From Acanthaster planci (taxonomy: Eukaryota > Echinodermata > Asteroidea > Valvatida > Acanthasteridae), in contig NW_019091467.1 of assembly GCF_001949145.1 (NCBI RefSeq), positions 617,681 to 681,680 on the forward strand: a stretch of 64,000 bases of DNA, written 5' to 3'. Below, piece after piece: positions 36,177 to 48,973 of this stretch (its first letter is position 1; every line of letters begins with the position of its first letter). Both the position numbers and the translations under genes were made by a program. The notes beneath the pieces were generated by a model. That model was not told the DNA's origin. It did no database searches and was given only the letters and a program-made list of their open reading frames with translations.

Positions 36177-37083
36177 GTGAGTAATTGTGCAGGGTGTGGT
36201 TGATGAATTCTGAACAAAACAAGAACCTGCTTTGACTTTGAACCCCCATCATTTAACCCTGAAATTGTCTTAGTTTCTTCAAGCTACCCTCCATCTACTC
36301 AAATTCAACCTCCATCTTGACGTGATGCAAAAGTACATGTTATTGGAACTTGATCTCTTCCATTTTGCTTGGCTTTCCTTGTGGAATGAAACATACTTCA
36401 TCCGTCACGTTATTTTTACCATGGCACGTGTTCTTATTTGTGACCAATCATTCCAAAACCATACTGATAGTCACAATCTATAAAATGACACTGCTATATA
36501 CATGAACATGAACTTCCACAATTTCGATCACCTGTAACTGCAAAACTTTCTACAGACCAAATGTGCTAGGCAGATTACCCTGGAGTCTGAAATCAACAGT
36601 GTCAAACATTAAAATATCCACTCTTGAGGGAAGCACTCCACTGAAGGGGGAGGCCAGATTTCCACTTCCATTTCCTTGTTGACATTTCAACTCCTAGTCC
36701 AGCTCGTTATCATTTTAATCCCTTCTCCAAACAATTACTGTTAATCCACAATCACACACCAACAAACTGGGGGTTTGCTTTCAAGCACTGGAGCCTGAAA
36801 TTTGCAGCAAGCATTCTGGGCTTTGCTATGGTCTTTTTTCAGGATTCATAGTTTTCAGAGTGGTAACACAAAATACAAAACCCTATATGAAACATATTAA
36901 AAGGCTCAGCTTTAAAAAAAACGAGCAGTGGTTGTATCTGGAAAAACTTAATAGGAACACTTTATACACTTCAAAATGCCTTACAGAATAATAAATTCAG
37001 CTCAGACAGGTAAAATTTTTTTGGCTGAGTTCAGTAATAGTGAGTGTGAATTGCTCATGCCCTCCTTGTCATTTTTCACCAAG

Positions 37084-37264
37084 GTCCTGCTCTGTCAGTG
37101 CAGTGCGGGCTGGTCTGGTGAGCTGTGCGAGATCAACTTTGATGCCTGCGCTGACAACCCCTGTTTCCCTGGGGTAACTTGCTTTGACGAGGACCCACCA
37201 TCGCTGGAGAGCAACTGCGGGCCTTGTCCAGCCGGACTGGATGGGGATGGCAAGACATGTAGAG
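37084..37264 (+). CDS. Exon: EGF completion plus second EGF-like module
   Basis: A 181-nt exon, phase 0 in and phase 1 out, acceptor tttcaccaag and donor gtctgt. The start L-L-C-Q-C-S-A-G-W-S-G-E-L-C-E completes the EGF begun in the previous exon. It continues with I-N-F-D-A-C-A-D-N-P-C and a cysteine-rich stretch ending C-G-P-C-P-A-G-L-D-G-D-G-K-T-C, a second EGF-like module. The preceding intron (36177-37083) shows nothing recognisable. Confidence 0.91.
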
Positions 37265-37797
37265 GTCTGTCCAAGCATCTGATTTCACCATTCTCTATAC
37301 CATAACCCTGCGTATAGTCCACATTTATGGTGAAGGCTGTAACAATTCAAACGGATACTCAAATATGTGACCTTCCATTTTGATTATTTGGATGTCCCAA
37401 ATTGGCGTACTCTTACAAACTGTGAACAAAACTCGAAGCAAACTGCCCGTGTTATTGGGTCTATGCTTTGGTGAAGCCATATATAAGTTCATTTGTTTTC
37501 ATTTTGAATTGTGCTTTTAGCATTGAAGTTTGTAAACATGAGTGATTTTTTCTATTTTATTACATGAATTGTCACCCCCAATGCACTCGATTTTATGAAA
37601 TAGATATTTGAATCTTAATAGGCTATCGCTATTTGAATATTTCCCGCAGCATCTGTAAGTTTAAAAAAAGTTGCATTTTGTGAAGGTTACCCAGTGTGTA
37701 AAGCCTAACGAGATGCAGAGAGCATCACCGAACAGTCCTAGATGATATGCAAGCAAATGGAGATGCTATAATCATTATCATGACCAACCTTCCATAG

Positions 37798-38230
37798 CCC
37801 TAAAAGAGCTGGGTTATTTTGACCCATTTCACAGCCCCCAAGAACTTGGATGTGCCTTGCTTTATTCTTTTGAAATTCGGCATGCATGTAAATTTGTACA
37901 CTCATTATCATTACAACTGTGAAGTTTGAACTCATTTAGATGTATGTTTGTGTTTTTATGTTCATTTGAAGTTCTTGGCTACATGTACATGTGTGTCAGT
38001 ACGCGTGCATTGAGCCTTGCCGTGGAAAAAGTGTTCATTTTTGGCTGACCCATCTTGGAAAAATGCACGCTGCATAAGAACGGTATATTTGATTTTTACA
38101 AAATTTATGTCGGAATGCTTGCAAAGAGTTGCCCTATAAACACCTAAAGGGTCAACTCCTGAACAAAAGCATTGTGGAAAAAATGTTGAGGGGGATGATT
38201 CTGCCCCCTCTCCTTCCAGCTCTTTTAGGG
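37798..38230. mobile_element. 433-bp MITE with CCCTAAAAGAG ends
   Basis: The left end is ccctaaaagagctgg and the right end its exact reverse complement, a 15-bp terminal inverted repeat. The first 11 bases are shared with the TTAA-flanked element at 9138, so the two are probably one family. Flanks here are atag and aata rather than intact ttaa. The interior is non-coding. It lies in an EGF intron. Confidence 0.7.
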
Positions 38231-38374
38231 AATAGGTTATCACTGTAGGGCACTCTAAACGTGTAGGCTGGCATGACTGCACACAGCGATTTCCTTCACT
38301 TGAAACCACACTTGAACCATTAACAAAAATAGTGGAATTATGACATACTTGTGACTTGATTGATGGACTGACAG

Positions 38375-38521
38375 ATATCGACGAGTGCACACTGTACCAG
38401 AATCAGCCAGCCAGCAGTGGAGGCCCCGGTTGCGACCAGATTTGCATCAACACCTTGGGCAGTTTCAACTGCAGCTGCAGGTCTGGCTACTTGCTGTACC
38501 CGGATGGCAGACAGTGTATCG
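38375..38521 (+). CDS. Exon: calcium-binding EGF
   Basis: A 147-nt exon, phase 1-1, donor gtaggc. It starts D-I-D-E-C and has six cysteines. [12 protein letters not shown] fits the Asn-hydroxylation consensus, and N-C-S is a possible glycosylation sequon. The first inter-cysteine loop is long (Q-P-A-S-S-G-G region), which makes it larger than its neighbours. Confidence 0.93.
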
Positions 38522-39602
38522 GTAGGCTCACAGATCAGCTTCTCCGTGCTGATGAGGTCGTTTCATTCTTTGTACAAATATGAGTATGAATTGAAGTTTT
38601 TTATGTTAGATCAAAACCTTTTAGTGCAAAAAAGTTGAACCCACAGTAAATTCTGCTTGGAATGTTTGTGACCTCAAATTTCACTTCCGCATTCACCTGA
38701 AGTATAGACCGACCTTTGCATGGACAATCTTTGTGAGTAGTGGAACATCGTGATGATCAAAACCTATCACTCTCTCACAGTATCCAAGCCACTGGGTAAA
38801 CTTGGGTCCAATTTGACAGGTGTCATTAGGGGAAATTGACCTCGTTTTTCTCTATCCTGCAAGAATGAATTGGGATATTTTGAATCCAAGCGTTTGCCTT
38901 TGAGAAGAGGAAAAAGGGGAAACAAGTCCTAAATTCGGATCCATGCATTGTGCTTTATTTGTCTGATTGAAATTTGGTGATTAAAATGATTCTGATCCAT
39001 TCTGATTGAAAATGACTTGTCAAGGTATCTGAATTGATTTGAAAGAGACTGAAAAAGGAACCTTTTGAGTGACCTTGTCTGTGTGGATTTCCTTGAGATT
39101 TTTTAAAACTTAATGGTATTGGATAAAAAAGGCAAATGCTGAACAGTACGTGTAAGCAAAAATATGAATGATAATAAATCTGTATTTCACGCCCTCCTAA
39201 TCATTGTTGTATAACTGATGGACTCATCTGTCTCATTTTGTGCAGAGCAAATGCCATTTACCATGGTTCTATGCATGCACCTCAGGAGTACATTATGTCA
39301 GTTGAAACTCCTTTAGACCATTAAAAAAGAAAACCCCAAAGACTATCACAAGACCTCTGCTCTAGATTCCAAACGCAAGATTTTCCAATGAACTGTGATA
39401 AATACATTCAGTGAGTTACTTGCGACTTGTCTGAAGTCTGGTCTCGTGATGTTCTAGACTCCACCATTGCATCACATACGTCTATGATAGTAACAAACGA
39501 TTTATGAATGGATGCTTTCCTCTGCTGCACCTGTTTAAGTAAACATTTGTGGTTGCAATGTCTGAAATTATTCTTCATCTGCCACTGTTTCTTTGGCCTG
39601 GA

Positions 39603-39925
39603 GACCTGTGGCCTACCGTGATTAGGATTTGTAACTCCTAAACATATAGCTGGGGGTTTGAATCTAGCAGTAGCTATAGCCCAAAGATCACATATTGTGA
39701 CCCTTGGGAAAGTCACCTTAATTACCCCCCCCCAATTGCCTCTCTCCACCCAGGGGTATAAATGAGTACAAGAGAGGGCGGAGATGGTTGTTGCTTTTGA
39801 TAGCGACTTGTACCTAAAATAACTGCATGGAGTATGCTCCTCAGGGAGCCCAGATGTTTACATGCCTGTTGAGCCGGGGGTAATAATGATGTAGCACCCT
39901 CAGTACATGTAACAGGAACATGGAT
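39603..39925 (+). mobile_element. tRNA-derived SINE (probable)
   Basis: A head with a box A-like tggcctaccgtgattagg and, about 46 bp on, a box B-like ggtttgaatct. It is followed by ttgggaaagtcacc, attgcctctctccaccc and ggggtataaatgagtac. That body pattern resembles SINEs I recall from marine invertebrates. The ends are approximate and no target duplication was identified. It lies in the intron 38522-39993. Confidence 0.55.
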
Positions 39926-39993
39926 GTATGCCTTTATAAATGTTTTGAATGTACTTCATTTATAATTCCTGTTGTTATTATTATTATGATTAG

Positions 39994-40125
39994 ATATCAA
40001 TGAATGTGATCTCCAGACGGACGGGTGCTCTGAGGATGCTGCATGCACCAACATCCCTGGTGGTTATAACTGCAGCTGCAATCCGGGGTTTATTGATGTG
40101 AGTGGTGATGGAACTTCCTGTCAAG
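39994..40125 (+). CDS. Exon: calcium-binding EGF
   Basis: A 132-nt exon, phase 1-1, acceptor tgattag and donor gtaggt. D-I-N-E-C start, six cysteines, [12 protein letters not shown] hydroxylation consensus, and a slightly extended C5-C6 loop (F-I-D-V-S-G-D-G). Confidence 0.94.
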
Positions 40126-40783
40126 GTAGGTGGGAAAAATGTTGGATTGAGAGGGGTTGTAGTGTTAACAGTCAACAGCTGTTTCAATGCTTACTCAAAG
40201 TTCTTACAAATGTAGCCTTTATACCCATATGCAATGATCTGGTAAAGTTGAATTCACAGTTCTCTTTCCACACCATCTGAATCAAGCTTCAGTTTTGCTA
40301 GATCATTGGAGTTTTAGGTGCAAGAGGATTTCAGACATATGTCTCGTTTGAGTTCATTTTAATGCCAGTTTGTTCTCCATAGGTGCAAATTCGCCTTATA
40401 ATCCTCTCAGAAGCTTCATTTGTGAATCACTGCTTTAGGTCAGAGGTACAAAGTGCATACGGTCATATGCAAATGAGTAGATGTCATGCAAATATGTACA
40501 ATTTAAACGAAGAACAAAGGTTAAAATCAACATCTATGAACAAAAGAAAGTAACTTGTACTGTTTGTTATGCGTAGTTTAAGTATTGCAACAAGTTTCAC
40601 ACTCCTCAAGTTTCTCAACGTGAAAGGTGAAGACTTGATGAAACACTGTATAGTTTTTGTTGCCCTTCTTGTTACTTAACCAAGATTGTAGCATACACGT
40701 GCCTTCTTCATTTTAGGTATGCCTGGTGTCTTGTGACCATTGTGACATCTTTACAAACAGCTATCTTTAAACTGTCCCAGTGC

Positions 40784-41269
40784 ATAGATACTAGGGCTGT
40801 GCCGAATATTCGATGATTATTCACTATTCGAATATTATGTTCCGAATTTGAATATTCTGATAAAAAGTTCATAAAATTAACGGGAGAATTTTCTTTTGTT
40901 TTAATGAGAGAAATTGCACTATGGAGGCTCGTTTCAAGCAGATTCAAATGAAAAATGACAGAAAATCTTACAACTCAAAAGTTCATTCATATGTTAAAAA
41001 TTTAAAAGGAATAGAAATTTTCAACATGGCAAGAAGTATTGTTCCTCTCTTAAATCTTGCTAAATTGTGGCTTGTGATACTCCTAAACATGAGAAGCTAT
41101 TATAATGATTATAATGTACAATGTGTGCATTATTGTAACTGATTTTGTATATGGCTTAATCATCAACAATCTGCCAGTTGGTAAAACTGAATATTCAGAT
41201 ATTCAATCGAATTGAAGGTCGAATATTCAAAACGTGAATTATTCAAATTGACTCAGCTCTAACAGATAC
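40784..41269. mobile_element. hAT-like MITE, tagggctgtg family, copy 1
   Basis: A 470-bp element (40792-41261) with left end tagggctgtgccgaatattc and an inverted right end containing gaatattcaa and cagctcta. It is flanked by 8-bp repeats with one mismatch (atagatac at 40784-40791, acagatac at 41262-41269), as expected for hAT. Many gaatatt words on both strands lie near the ends. A related copy is at 55643-56158. It is in the intron before the EGF exon at 41399. Confidence 0.75.
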
Positions 41270-41398
41270 ACCAAGGAATGTGCAACTGATCATAAATGCT
41301 TCTTTGGTCAGTCATAACCTTGCTCAATTAAATACAAGCTCACAGGTCAGTCGCAACCAGTGTAATTAACAATTATCAACTATTTTTATGCTTGGCAG

Positions 41399-41518
41399 AC
41401 ATTGATGAATGCAACGGCCCAAATAACTGTCATGCCAATGCTGACTGCGGCAACACCCACGGCTCATACCGGTGCACATGCCGTCAAGGTTATGAAGGCA
41501 GTGGACTGGAATGCACAG
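41399..41518 (+). CDS. Exon: calcium-binding EGF
   Basis: A 120-nt exon, phase 1-1, acceptor cttggcag and donor gtagat. D-I-D-E-C start, six cysteines, [12 protein letters not shown] hydroxylation consensus. The following intron contains long G and C runs (42018-42058) but no exon. Confidence 0.94.
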
Positions 41519-42217
41519 GTAGATAAATGCCTTGGCTCATGGGTCCAGGGAGATGAGGACCCCCCAATTTAAGAAAGAAAACACACACAAGAGAACGCCA
41601 TAAAAGGATGTGTACAAAATTGTAATTATTTTCCCCTAAAACACCATTTGGCCACTCCTCCAATTTATTATGCAGTCTTCTGAAAATATTGACCAGATTT
41701 TTAAGTTCAGCACTTAATCGTTCACTGTAGTTTGCAGCTTTTACGTCCACAAAATAGTTTAAGTCTGATTTCTTGAAACCAGAATGCATTGTTGATATTG
41801 TTTTTCTCTGCGTGAAATCCTGTTATCTAGCTGCTCTTGGAGTGGAGGATTTTGTGCAGATCAAATTATGGTTGGGCAATGGTAAATGTTGTCCCGTCCT
41901 ATATATGAACCTATAGACACTAAAAATATTTGTCAGACCCATTCAAGCGACTTACCTACACACTCCAGGTAGGTAAGTTGCTTGAAACATTCTGAGTTTT
42001 CTGTGGCTCAGGCCCATGGTGGGGGGGGAGGGGAGCAGATGGGCCAGGCCCCCCCCCCGTAGCAGCTGGCCTCCAAACAGTAAAACATTATAAGCATAAA
42101 AAAAATCTGTTTTTGTGACATCCCCCCCCAAGGTACTGTGGCGGCCAACCCATGCCCCAAGCTGACCACTGGGCTGCTGTGGCTCATGGGTATTAAATTG
42201 TTTGCATTTCCCCACAG

Positions 42218-42463
42218 ATGTGAATGAATGCACAAGAAATCTTGACCAGTGTGATGCACAGGCCACATGCATCAATACTGTGGGATCCTACAACTGCTCT
42301 TGCAACAAAGGCTGGACCGGTGACGGGCGCACCTGCTCCAATGAGAACGAATGCGCCAGGCTGGCACCAGTCTGTCACTTGAATGCCACATGCACTGACA
42401 CAATGGGCAGCTTCACCTGCCAGTGCAATGCCGGTTTCACTGGTAGTGGCATGGAGTGTGTAG
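42218..42463 (+). CDS. Exon: two calcium-binding EGF modules
   Basis: A 246-nt exon, phase 1-1, acceptor ccccacag and donor gtaagt. The first EGF starts D-V-N-E-C and the second E-N-E-C, each with six cysteines and a hydroxylation consensus (C-I-N-T-V-G-S-Y and C-T-D-T-M-G-S-F). Two modules in one exon imply loss of an intron between formerly separate EGF exons. The later exon at 53524 has the same arrangement. Confidence 0.95.
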
Positions 42464-43287
42464 GTAAGTTGCTTGTAACATGCTGCAAGTCACGTAGCCT
42501 AACCCTACCCATCTAGCATGTATGTAAAAATCATGGTGAAATTTGAGGATTGAGGAGACTGTTTGGGCAAATATTTAGGCTTACAAATTAGCTCTGTTGG
42601 ATCCACATCCCAGCACTGCCAGATTCACTAGTGATCCACATCACCATGAACCCCCCCCCCCCACAGGGAAATTCCATTCCAACAAGTGCCTAAAGCCAGC
42701 CTTATGGCTCGAGGCTTCAATACACTACTTTACTGCCCTTTGATGGGTTCAGTATCGTGAGTTGCACCCGGTAAGGTTTTTTAGCATTGCAGCCCATTAT
42801 CTGTGTGGCCAATAAGTGATGGAGCTACATCAGAGCTTAACAACAGGTTTTTTATAAAATTTGCTCTTTCCTATTTCTTAATCATTTTGTTAAAGTATCT
42901 AATATTGTGATCGAGCCTCTGTTCATCTTTGTTAAAAATAAAATTAAAAATAAAATTAAAAAAAAGAAAACCATGAATATCCTGTATGCTGTCACAGTAG
43001 AAGTATAACGCTTACACTCTGGCAGCCTACATATGTACTCCAGCTTGTTCTCAGAAGTATTTCATTGTCTGTATAGTGAATGTAGTTGCCTCAGAGTTGT
43101 AGCAGCTGTGATTTGAGTCTGGTGTGCAGTATGTGTGTGTTGTCGCCCTTTAAAATAGCTAAAACAGAAAACACAAACAAAAATTGGTCTCCTTGATATT
43201 TACCTGTTACTGTTTGATTGTTTTAGTGGATTAATTGGTCCATCCAATTCCTTGTTTCCTTTTCTTTATCCTTGCTGCTCATGCTAG

Positions 43288-43416
43288 ATGTGGACGAGTG
43301 TTCTTCAGGCACTGCAGGGTGCCACCCCACCCTTGGTGTGTGCACCAATACGATTGGTAACTATACATGCCAGTGCATGCCTGGATATGGTGGAGATGGC
43401 CGGAAGTCCTGCATTG
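43288..43416 (+). CDS. Exon: calcium-binding EGF
   Basis: A 129-nt exon, phase 1-1, acceptor catgctag and donor gtaagt. D-V-D-E-C start, six cysteines, [12 protein letters not shown] hydroxylation consensus with an N-Y-T sequon. The intron before it has a run of C at about 42650-42663. Confidence 0.93.
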
Positions 43417-43989
43417 GTAAGTTAACCCAAGCTGATTTGAATAATTTAATATTGTAATATTCAATCTCTCATTTGATCAAATTTATCACAAGTGTTTATT
43501 TGTCACACTTTGTAACTTAATAATTAAATCTTCCCTTTTGTATTTTCATTGTGTTTACGTGTCAATAATTGATTTTAAAAATAAATCTTTGAATATCGGT
43601 AATCCATTGAATTTCTGAATATCTTAATGTTTTGCACAGTTCTTTAATCGCATCCTGTTTTGTAACTTTTTTAAATGGTGGTCTGTAAAGACAGAGTGTC
43701 CACCACATATCATTTAAACTGCTTTTGCAGATGATTAATGTGCAAGTATTTCCCACACTACCAGTGCTCTTGTTTGAAGTTGTTTGTGGGCGTAAGACTT
43801 GATGCTGAAACTACAGACCGAACTAGCAACAAAAATTGGACCCCAATATCACTTTAACACCAAACACAAAGTGTGGACCACTGGGTTTAGGCTCGTCTCG
43901 TAAATCTAGTTTCTTTGCACAATTTATGACTGTGTTTGCACATCTTGTGTTTAAATCTGAAATTTGTTTTGTGTATTTGTGTTAAACAG

Positions 43990-44112
43990 ATATTGATGAG
44001 TGTCAGATTGGAAACCATGATTGTTCAGTCAGCGCAGACTGTGTCAATGTGCTTGGTGGCTATGAATGTTCTTGTCAGACTGGATACACTGGGAATGGAA
44101 CACACTGCACAG
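43990..44112 (+). CDS. Exon: calcium-binding EGF
   Basis: A 123-nt exon, phase 1-1, acceptor gttaaacag and donor gtatga. D-I-D-E-C start, six cysteines, C-V-N-V-L-G-G-Y-E-C-S-C hydroxylation consensus, N-G-T sequon near the end. The intron that follows (44113-45257) shows nothing recognisable. Confidence 0.94.
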
Positions 44113-45257
44113 GTATGACATTATCAATCATTTCCTGACCTCAGCAATAGCTTTTGTGTGCATTGCCAGGCTAGCTGAAACAGATCGTGAGGTGACCTTG
44201 TTCTCTTTTTTTGTTCAACTAGGAACTTGGAAGATAAGAAAATCAGGAAATGGTTTGGGTGGCTAACTGCTTTTACCACATGTTCAAAAATACTCACTTC
44301 TAAAAGTGTTTTGGTAATTTTTTAGGATGTTGATGAGATGTTGGAGGCAACACAATCAGAGACTATGTAGGGCTGTGGATCTAAACTGATTTTGTTGGTT
44401 GCAAATGATGGCACTGGGTGCCTGTACCCACTTACATACATAAATTACCCAGATTTTTTTTTAGAAAAGGAGGTTTAAAGAGTCCAGGCATTGAATGTTT
44501 CTCAGATGCAGTTTATGAACATTTTGATACTCTTCTTCAGTGTATGTAAAAACTTTTCAACATCCTTTTTTTAGTTTGTTATAGGTTTTTCTGGTCAAAT
44601 CATGAAGCCAAGCTTTGCTTCCTGAAACTTTTCAGAGCTTATTGTCATTAGGTCATTATCATGACCAACGAAAAAGAAACGATGAGAAGCAATATTAAGA
44701 TTGCCAGTGGTTTATGCATAAATTAATGTAACATTGAGGATTTCCTCCCTAGAAGGATGAAGTTTTGTTCTTGAAAAGGATGTTCGGTCCACATATTATG
44801 GGCAAGTGTTTTGGATAATTGACAATTTGAATATATTTCCTAGTTTGCTTTTTCTTTGAATTCTCCAATTATGGACACTCTGGTACCCAAGTTTATACCA
44901 ATATGGTAACCGGTCTCTGCGCTACCCATAAAGACACACCACTAGGCCCTGAAACAGTGAATTCTGGCTTTTTTAATATTGTGGACTGTGATTTCAGGAA
45001 AAGAAATATGCATTTTCAAGGAGTAAATTAGATGATCAGCATTGGTTTCATAGAGAATCAGGTAGTCACCGTGGTGTAGCCACTCACCCAGCCACTCTTA
45101 AACTGATTTTAACCCTTATGGGAGCAAAACAGTTGTAGAAAATTCATTCCTGTTTGACTTCCTCTAGAAAGGAATGTGATGTTTCCTTCAACCGAGGTCG
45201 GTAAAATCTCTGTTTGTTGAATGCATGTTACATCATTTTGCCTTTTGTTTTTTGCAG

Positions 45258-45377
45258 ATGTTGATGAGTGTACTCTGGGAACACATGACTGCATTCAAAT
45301 TTGCAGAAACACCGAGGGATCGTACAACTGCACATGCAGTGAGGCCTTCGCGATGCAACCCAACGGAAGCTGTACCG
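45258..45377 (+). CDS. Exon: calcium-binding EGF
   Basis: A 120-nt exon, phase 1-1, acceptor ttttgcag and donor gtaagc. D-V-D-E-C start. The close C2-C3 spacing (C-I-Q-I-C) is the short-loop type found in complement-type and LDL-receptor EGF modules. C-R-N-T-E-G-S-Y-N-C-T-C fits the hydroxylation consensus. Confidence 0.93.
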
Positions 45378-45915
45378 GTAAGCGCGCCCATGGGATCATT
45401 GCTGGCTGTGATGCTTAGTTTTCTTTTGCCTCTGTCACAAATACTGTGGTTTCACTGGCTGAGATCGAGCAAGTGAACCGGTTTTAGAAACAAATTACAA
45501 TAACGTTGAGCATATCACATCTTCATGTCACAGACTAGTCCCTACCCCACAGTCTAAACCATAATGCAAGGATTGCCAACCACCCACTGCTTATATTCAT
45601 TGGTATGTGCCACTTTCACCTGTGTAACTGAAGCAATTAAACTCTGCATTCAGTGCACAGCTTTATGGAAATCAACGGACGGGAGTACTGTTGCATGTTT
45701 CTCCAAAAGGTGTACATGCTCACATATGTCAGTTTTTGAAAACTGAAATTCTGTGACAACACATGGGTGTTAACAGTATGCGGACACATATCTGGGTGTC
45801 CACTCGTACAACCAGAATTGTGTCATACAGTGCTGTTTTCACGAAACTTTCACACTTACGTTTCAGTTCGTGAAGACGGTGATAATTTCTTACTTGTTGA
45901 CCTGTTTTGCAACAG

Positions 45916-46038
45916 CTGTCTCCTCATGTTCACCAAGCACATCCTGCATAAATGGTGACTGCTTCCAAGATAACGGAATAGACAAGTGTATATGCTTCAG
46001 TGGCTACAATGCAACTAGTAATGCTGCTGTATGTGAAG
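45916..46038 (+). CDS. Exon: EGF without calcium-binding motif
   Basis: A 123-nt exon, phase 1-1, acceptor gcaacag and donor gtaggg. Six cysteines in EGF spacing, but the usual D-x-D-E-C is replaced by A-V-S-S-C and the hydroxylation site is absent. It is therefore probably a non-calcium EGF that would form a flexible joint within the otherwise rigid tandem array. Confidence 0.88.
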
Positions 46039-46430
46039 GTAGGGTTCTGGGGTTTTAGTCTGTTCCCTTTCTTATTACTTGTCGCTCTTAAAGTTTTCCT
46101 GCATTCCCCCCCTCCCAGTTAAGGAACTCGTTAATCATGTAAGTGGTCGGTATAACCACAGAATAAGTGTAAAGGTCAGGCACACTTGATGAGACTCTAG
46201 TGTTTGTTAGAAGATTTATTTTAGGGGACTTCCTGTGTCTTCATGATATTTCGGTCCCCAGAGTAACCACTATTCAATACATGTGTGGTCCTCACATCAT
46301 TTCAGAAACAAGTATGTACAAACGTTTTATTGATTTCTTTTGGAGTTAGCGAGCAGAGTATTTGTTCAGTATGGCTTTTGCTTGGTTGTGTTAAGTGCAT
46401 ACTCCAGATCAGTTCTTCTGTCTTGTATAG

Positions 46431-46559
46431 ATATTGACGAATGCAGTACGTCCGTGCACAGTTGCAGTGCCAACTCAAAGTGCAACAACACAGATGGCAG
46501 TTACGAGTGCATCTGCGATGCGGGCTACACTCCCAACAGTGACCAAAGAAGCTGTGCAG
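46431..46559 (+). CDS. Exon: calcium-binding EGF
   Basis: A 129-nt exon, phase 1-1, acceptor cttgtatag and donor gtatgc. D-I-D-E-C start, six cysteines, C-N-N-T-D-G-S-Y-E-C-I-C hydroxylation consensus. Confidence 0.94.
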
Positions 46560-46964
46560 GTATGCGTCCAGTAGTCAAATAGCACCGTTTTTATACTTTC
46601 AAGCCTTAGTATTCATGTTCCCAAAGGCAATTATGAGATGAATGCCATATGGAGTGTATCCTCTACAAAGTAGTAAATGTTCCGCAGACCATATGTAAAT
46701 ACGAAGACATCCCACTTTAGGGTTTGAAATTTATTTTATACATTCTTACTGTTGTATTATCCGGCCGGCTGCTGGGTAGGTTTCTGTGCCGCAAGCGCAA
46801 GGTTCTCACTGATACGACCGCAATTAACTGATGACGACACTGTCTCTGTCCTTTGCTCTACAACTGACAAAATCTTTATTGAAGCTCTCCTCAATAAAAT
46901 AAGGTTGACAGACTGATATACTGATCGGTGAGTCAACGACTGATTGGATGGTCTACAGGTGGAT

Positions 46965-47047
46965 GGACCAATTTAATGGGTCGACAGACGGACCAATTTG
47001 ATTGGTTTGACAGACAAACCCATTTGATGGGTCAACAGACGGACCCC
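46965..47047. repeat. 25-bp tandem repeat
   Basis: About 3.3 imperfect copies of ggaccaatttgatgggtcaa plus cagac. It lies early in the 2.3-kb intron 46560-48844. Apart from this and the element at 48422, that intron shows nothing I recognise. Confidence 0.75.
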
Positions 47048-48421
47048 TGTAATATTAGGAAAATAACACAATTACTTACATGTAGATAATACAGCATTTA
47101 CTACACACACTGCATGGTGCAAATACTGTGCACACACACTGGTAGTACAAAGGTCATAGGTCATACACTGTGGTTTAAGTGTATAGCCTTGAGTTCTTGC
47201 TAACCAAAAGACAGCTATTCAGCAGTTTGGACCACTGCAGGAATGTGACCAATTACACAACACTCTCTTGGGTAGACAGTCTGTGTCCTTAAACCAAAAC
47301 ATCTAGGGCGACACAGTCTTCACATAACACATCATAAAATGACTTAGTGCACAAGTAAAACCTCTTAATCTCTGTTGGTGAGCATGGACTAACTTTGAAA
47401 TCTGGCAGACAAAATCACGTAAAAACAGTTGCAAAAGTCAGAGTGTGATACTGCTCGGAGTATAAATATATGTGTAATTCTGGAGCTAACCTGGATATCT
47501 TAAGCTTCTGTCCTACCACAGTCTACATCTGCCTCGACACAAACACAGTCGCCACTTGAGCTATATAATAGAACAGAAATTTAGCCTAACATCATCCTTA
47601 ATTACAAACTAGGACATTGTTGTATCGAGTGTGCCAAATAAGGGGGTAATCAGAACAAATGGAGAAAAGAGTACACTGTAAAATAACTTGATGTGAATGC
47701 CATGATTAGGATTGATCATAAAAACAAGCTAACAATACAAGTCCATCAACATCAGAAGTAACACAGTCTATAATACTAAGTAATCAAAATAAATTTAAAA
47801 ATGAAGTTACACACAGGTAGATTACTACTAGAAAATATTGTAAGTACAACAGCTCACCCCGTATGGCTACTGTGTAGACTTGAGTGTCAGGCTGTTGACC
47901 AGTAGACCGCTGGGTGGTGGTGCAGACTGAATTCTGACCCTGGCATAGGCCCTTAAATGCCCTTTAGAGCCTCTTGATGGACATTTCCATCAAGAATATG
48001 ATTGGTCACTCGCAAGTTTGACCAAACCTTCCTCAAAGTTTGATTTGCATATAAACTTCCCAATTGGTCAAATCTTTGAAGGTTCATTGTGTAACCCTGC
48101 TAACTAGCAGGATCAGCAGATTTTCTCCCAGGTTTCTGCAACCTCCAGTTTGATGAATCTCCCAAACAATGAAAACTGACACATTCTGTTTGTAAAAATA
48201 CTTGGTCAGGACTGTGGGAAAGTTCCCCTAACAAGGGGAGCAGAAAAAGAAAAGCAAGATAACCCACACAAAATATACACTTTTCCATTTCCTGACATTA
48301 CTTTTTTTAAATGTCCTATGTGTGCTGCAGTAAACACTAAATGAGGATATAAACATAGTACCAAGTTTTCTCCAGCGAGAATTTTTCCCATTTTCCTCAT
48401 GATTTTCCAGTTGCACACCTA

Positions 48422-48714
48422 GGCCCAATTTTACGGAACTGCTCAGCGCACAGTTTTATGCTGATAGGGGCTTTGCGTATTTCATGGAGACCGTAAGCAG
48501 TAAGCACAGCAAATGGCATGCTAGTGTTGGATTGAAAATTTGCTTAACTCAATGAAATAATGAAGGAAATCTCTCTGCCCGCTCCTGCAATTTTTTATGC
48601 TGAGCACAACCATGAAATGTTCACCGTGAAACAGGCATACCATTATGCAAGCTTTTGTGTGATGTTGAGCAGAAAATTTTGCTTAACGGCAAGCAGCACC
48701 GTAAAATTTGGGCC
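48422..48714. mobile_element. 293-bp MITE with GGCCCAA(T/A)TTTACGG ends
   Basis: The left end ggcccaattttacgg and the right end ccgtaaaatttgggcc are inverted repeats, with an extended match (gctcagc/gctgctt). The interior has tgctgagcac and gcttaac words on both strands. There is no coding potential and no clear target duplication. It ends about 130 bp before an EGF exon. Confidence 0.65.
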
Positions 48715-48844
48715 CCATTCTTTTCTTTTAGTTCAACAAGGCAACTCGCAGACCTGTGTCAAAACAGCCTTGTCAAAGTTTATCACCTATGGTCATCTTC
48801 ATCTTATCAGTTTTGACACAGTTGGTGTGTATTTGTTTTACTAG

Positions 48845-48973
48845 ATGTGGATGAGTGTAGCATGAACTTACATAACTGTGAGGGGATCAGTGAGGTTTGT
48901 GTTAACCAGGAACCCCTTTTCAGATGCGACTGCAAACCTGGATTCTCCAAGGATCAGGTTGGAAGCTGTTTAG
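48845..48973 (+). CDS. Exon: calcium-binding EGF
   Basis: A 129-nt exon, phase 1-1, acceptor ttttactag and donor gtgagt. D-V-D-E-C start, six cysteines. The C3-C4 segment C-V-N-Q-E-P-L-F-R-C-D-C departs from the usual G-S-Y but still fits the hydroxylation consensus. Confidence 0.92.
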
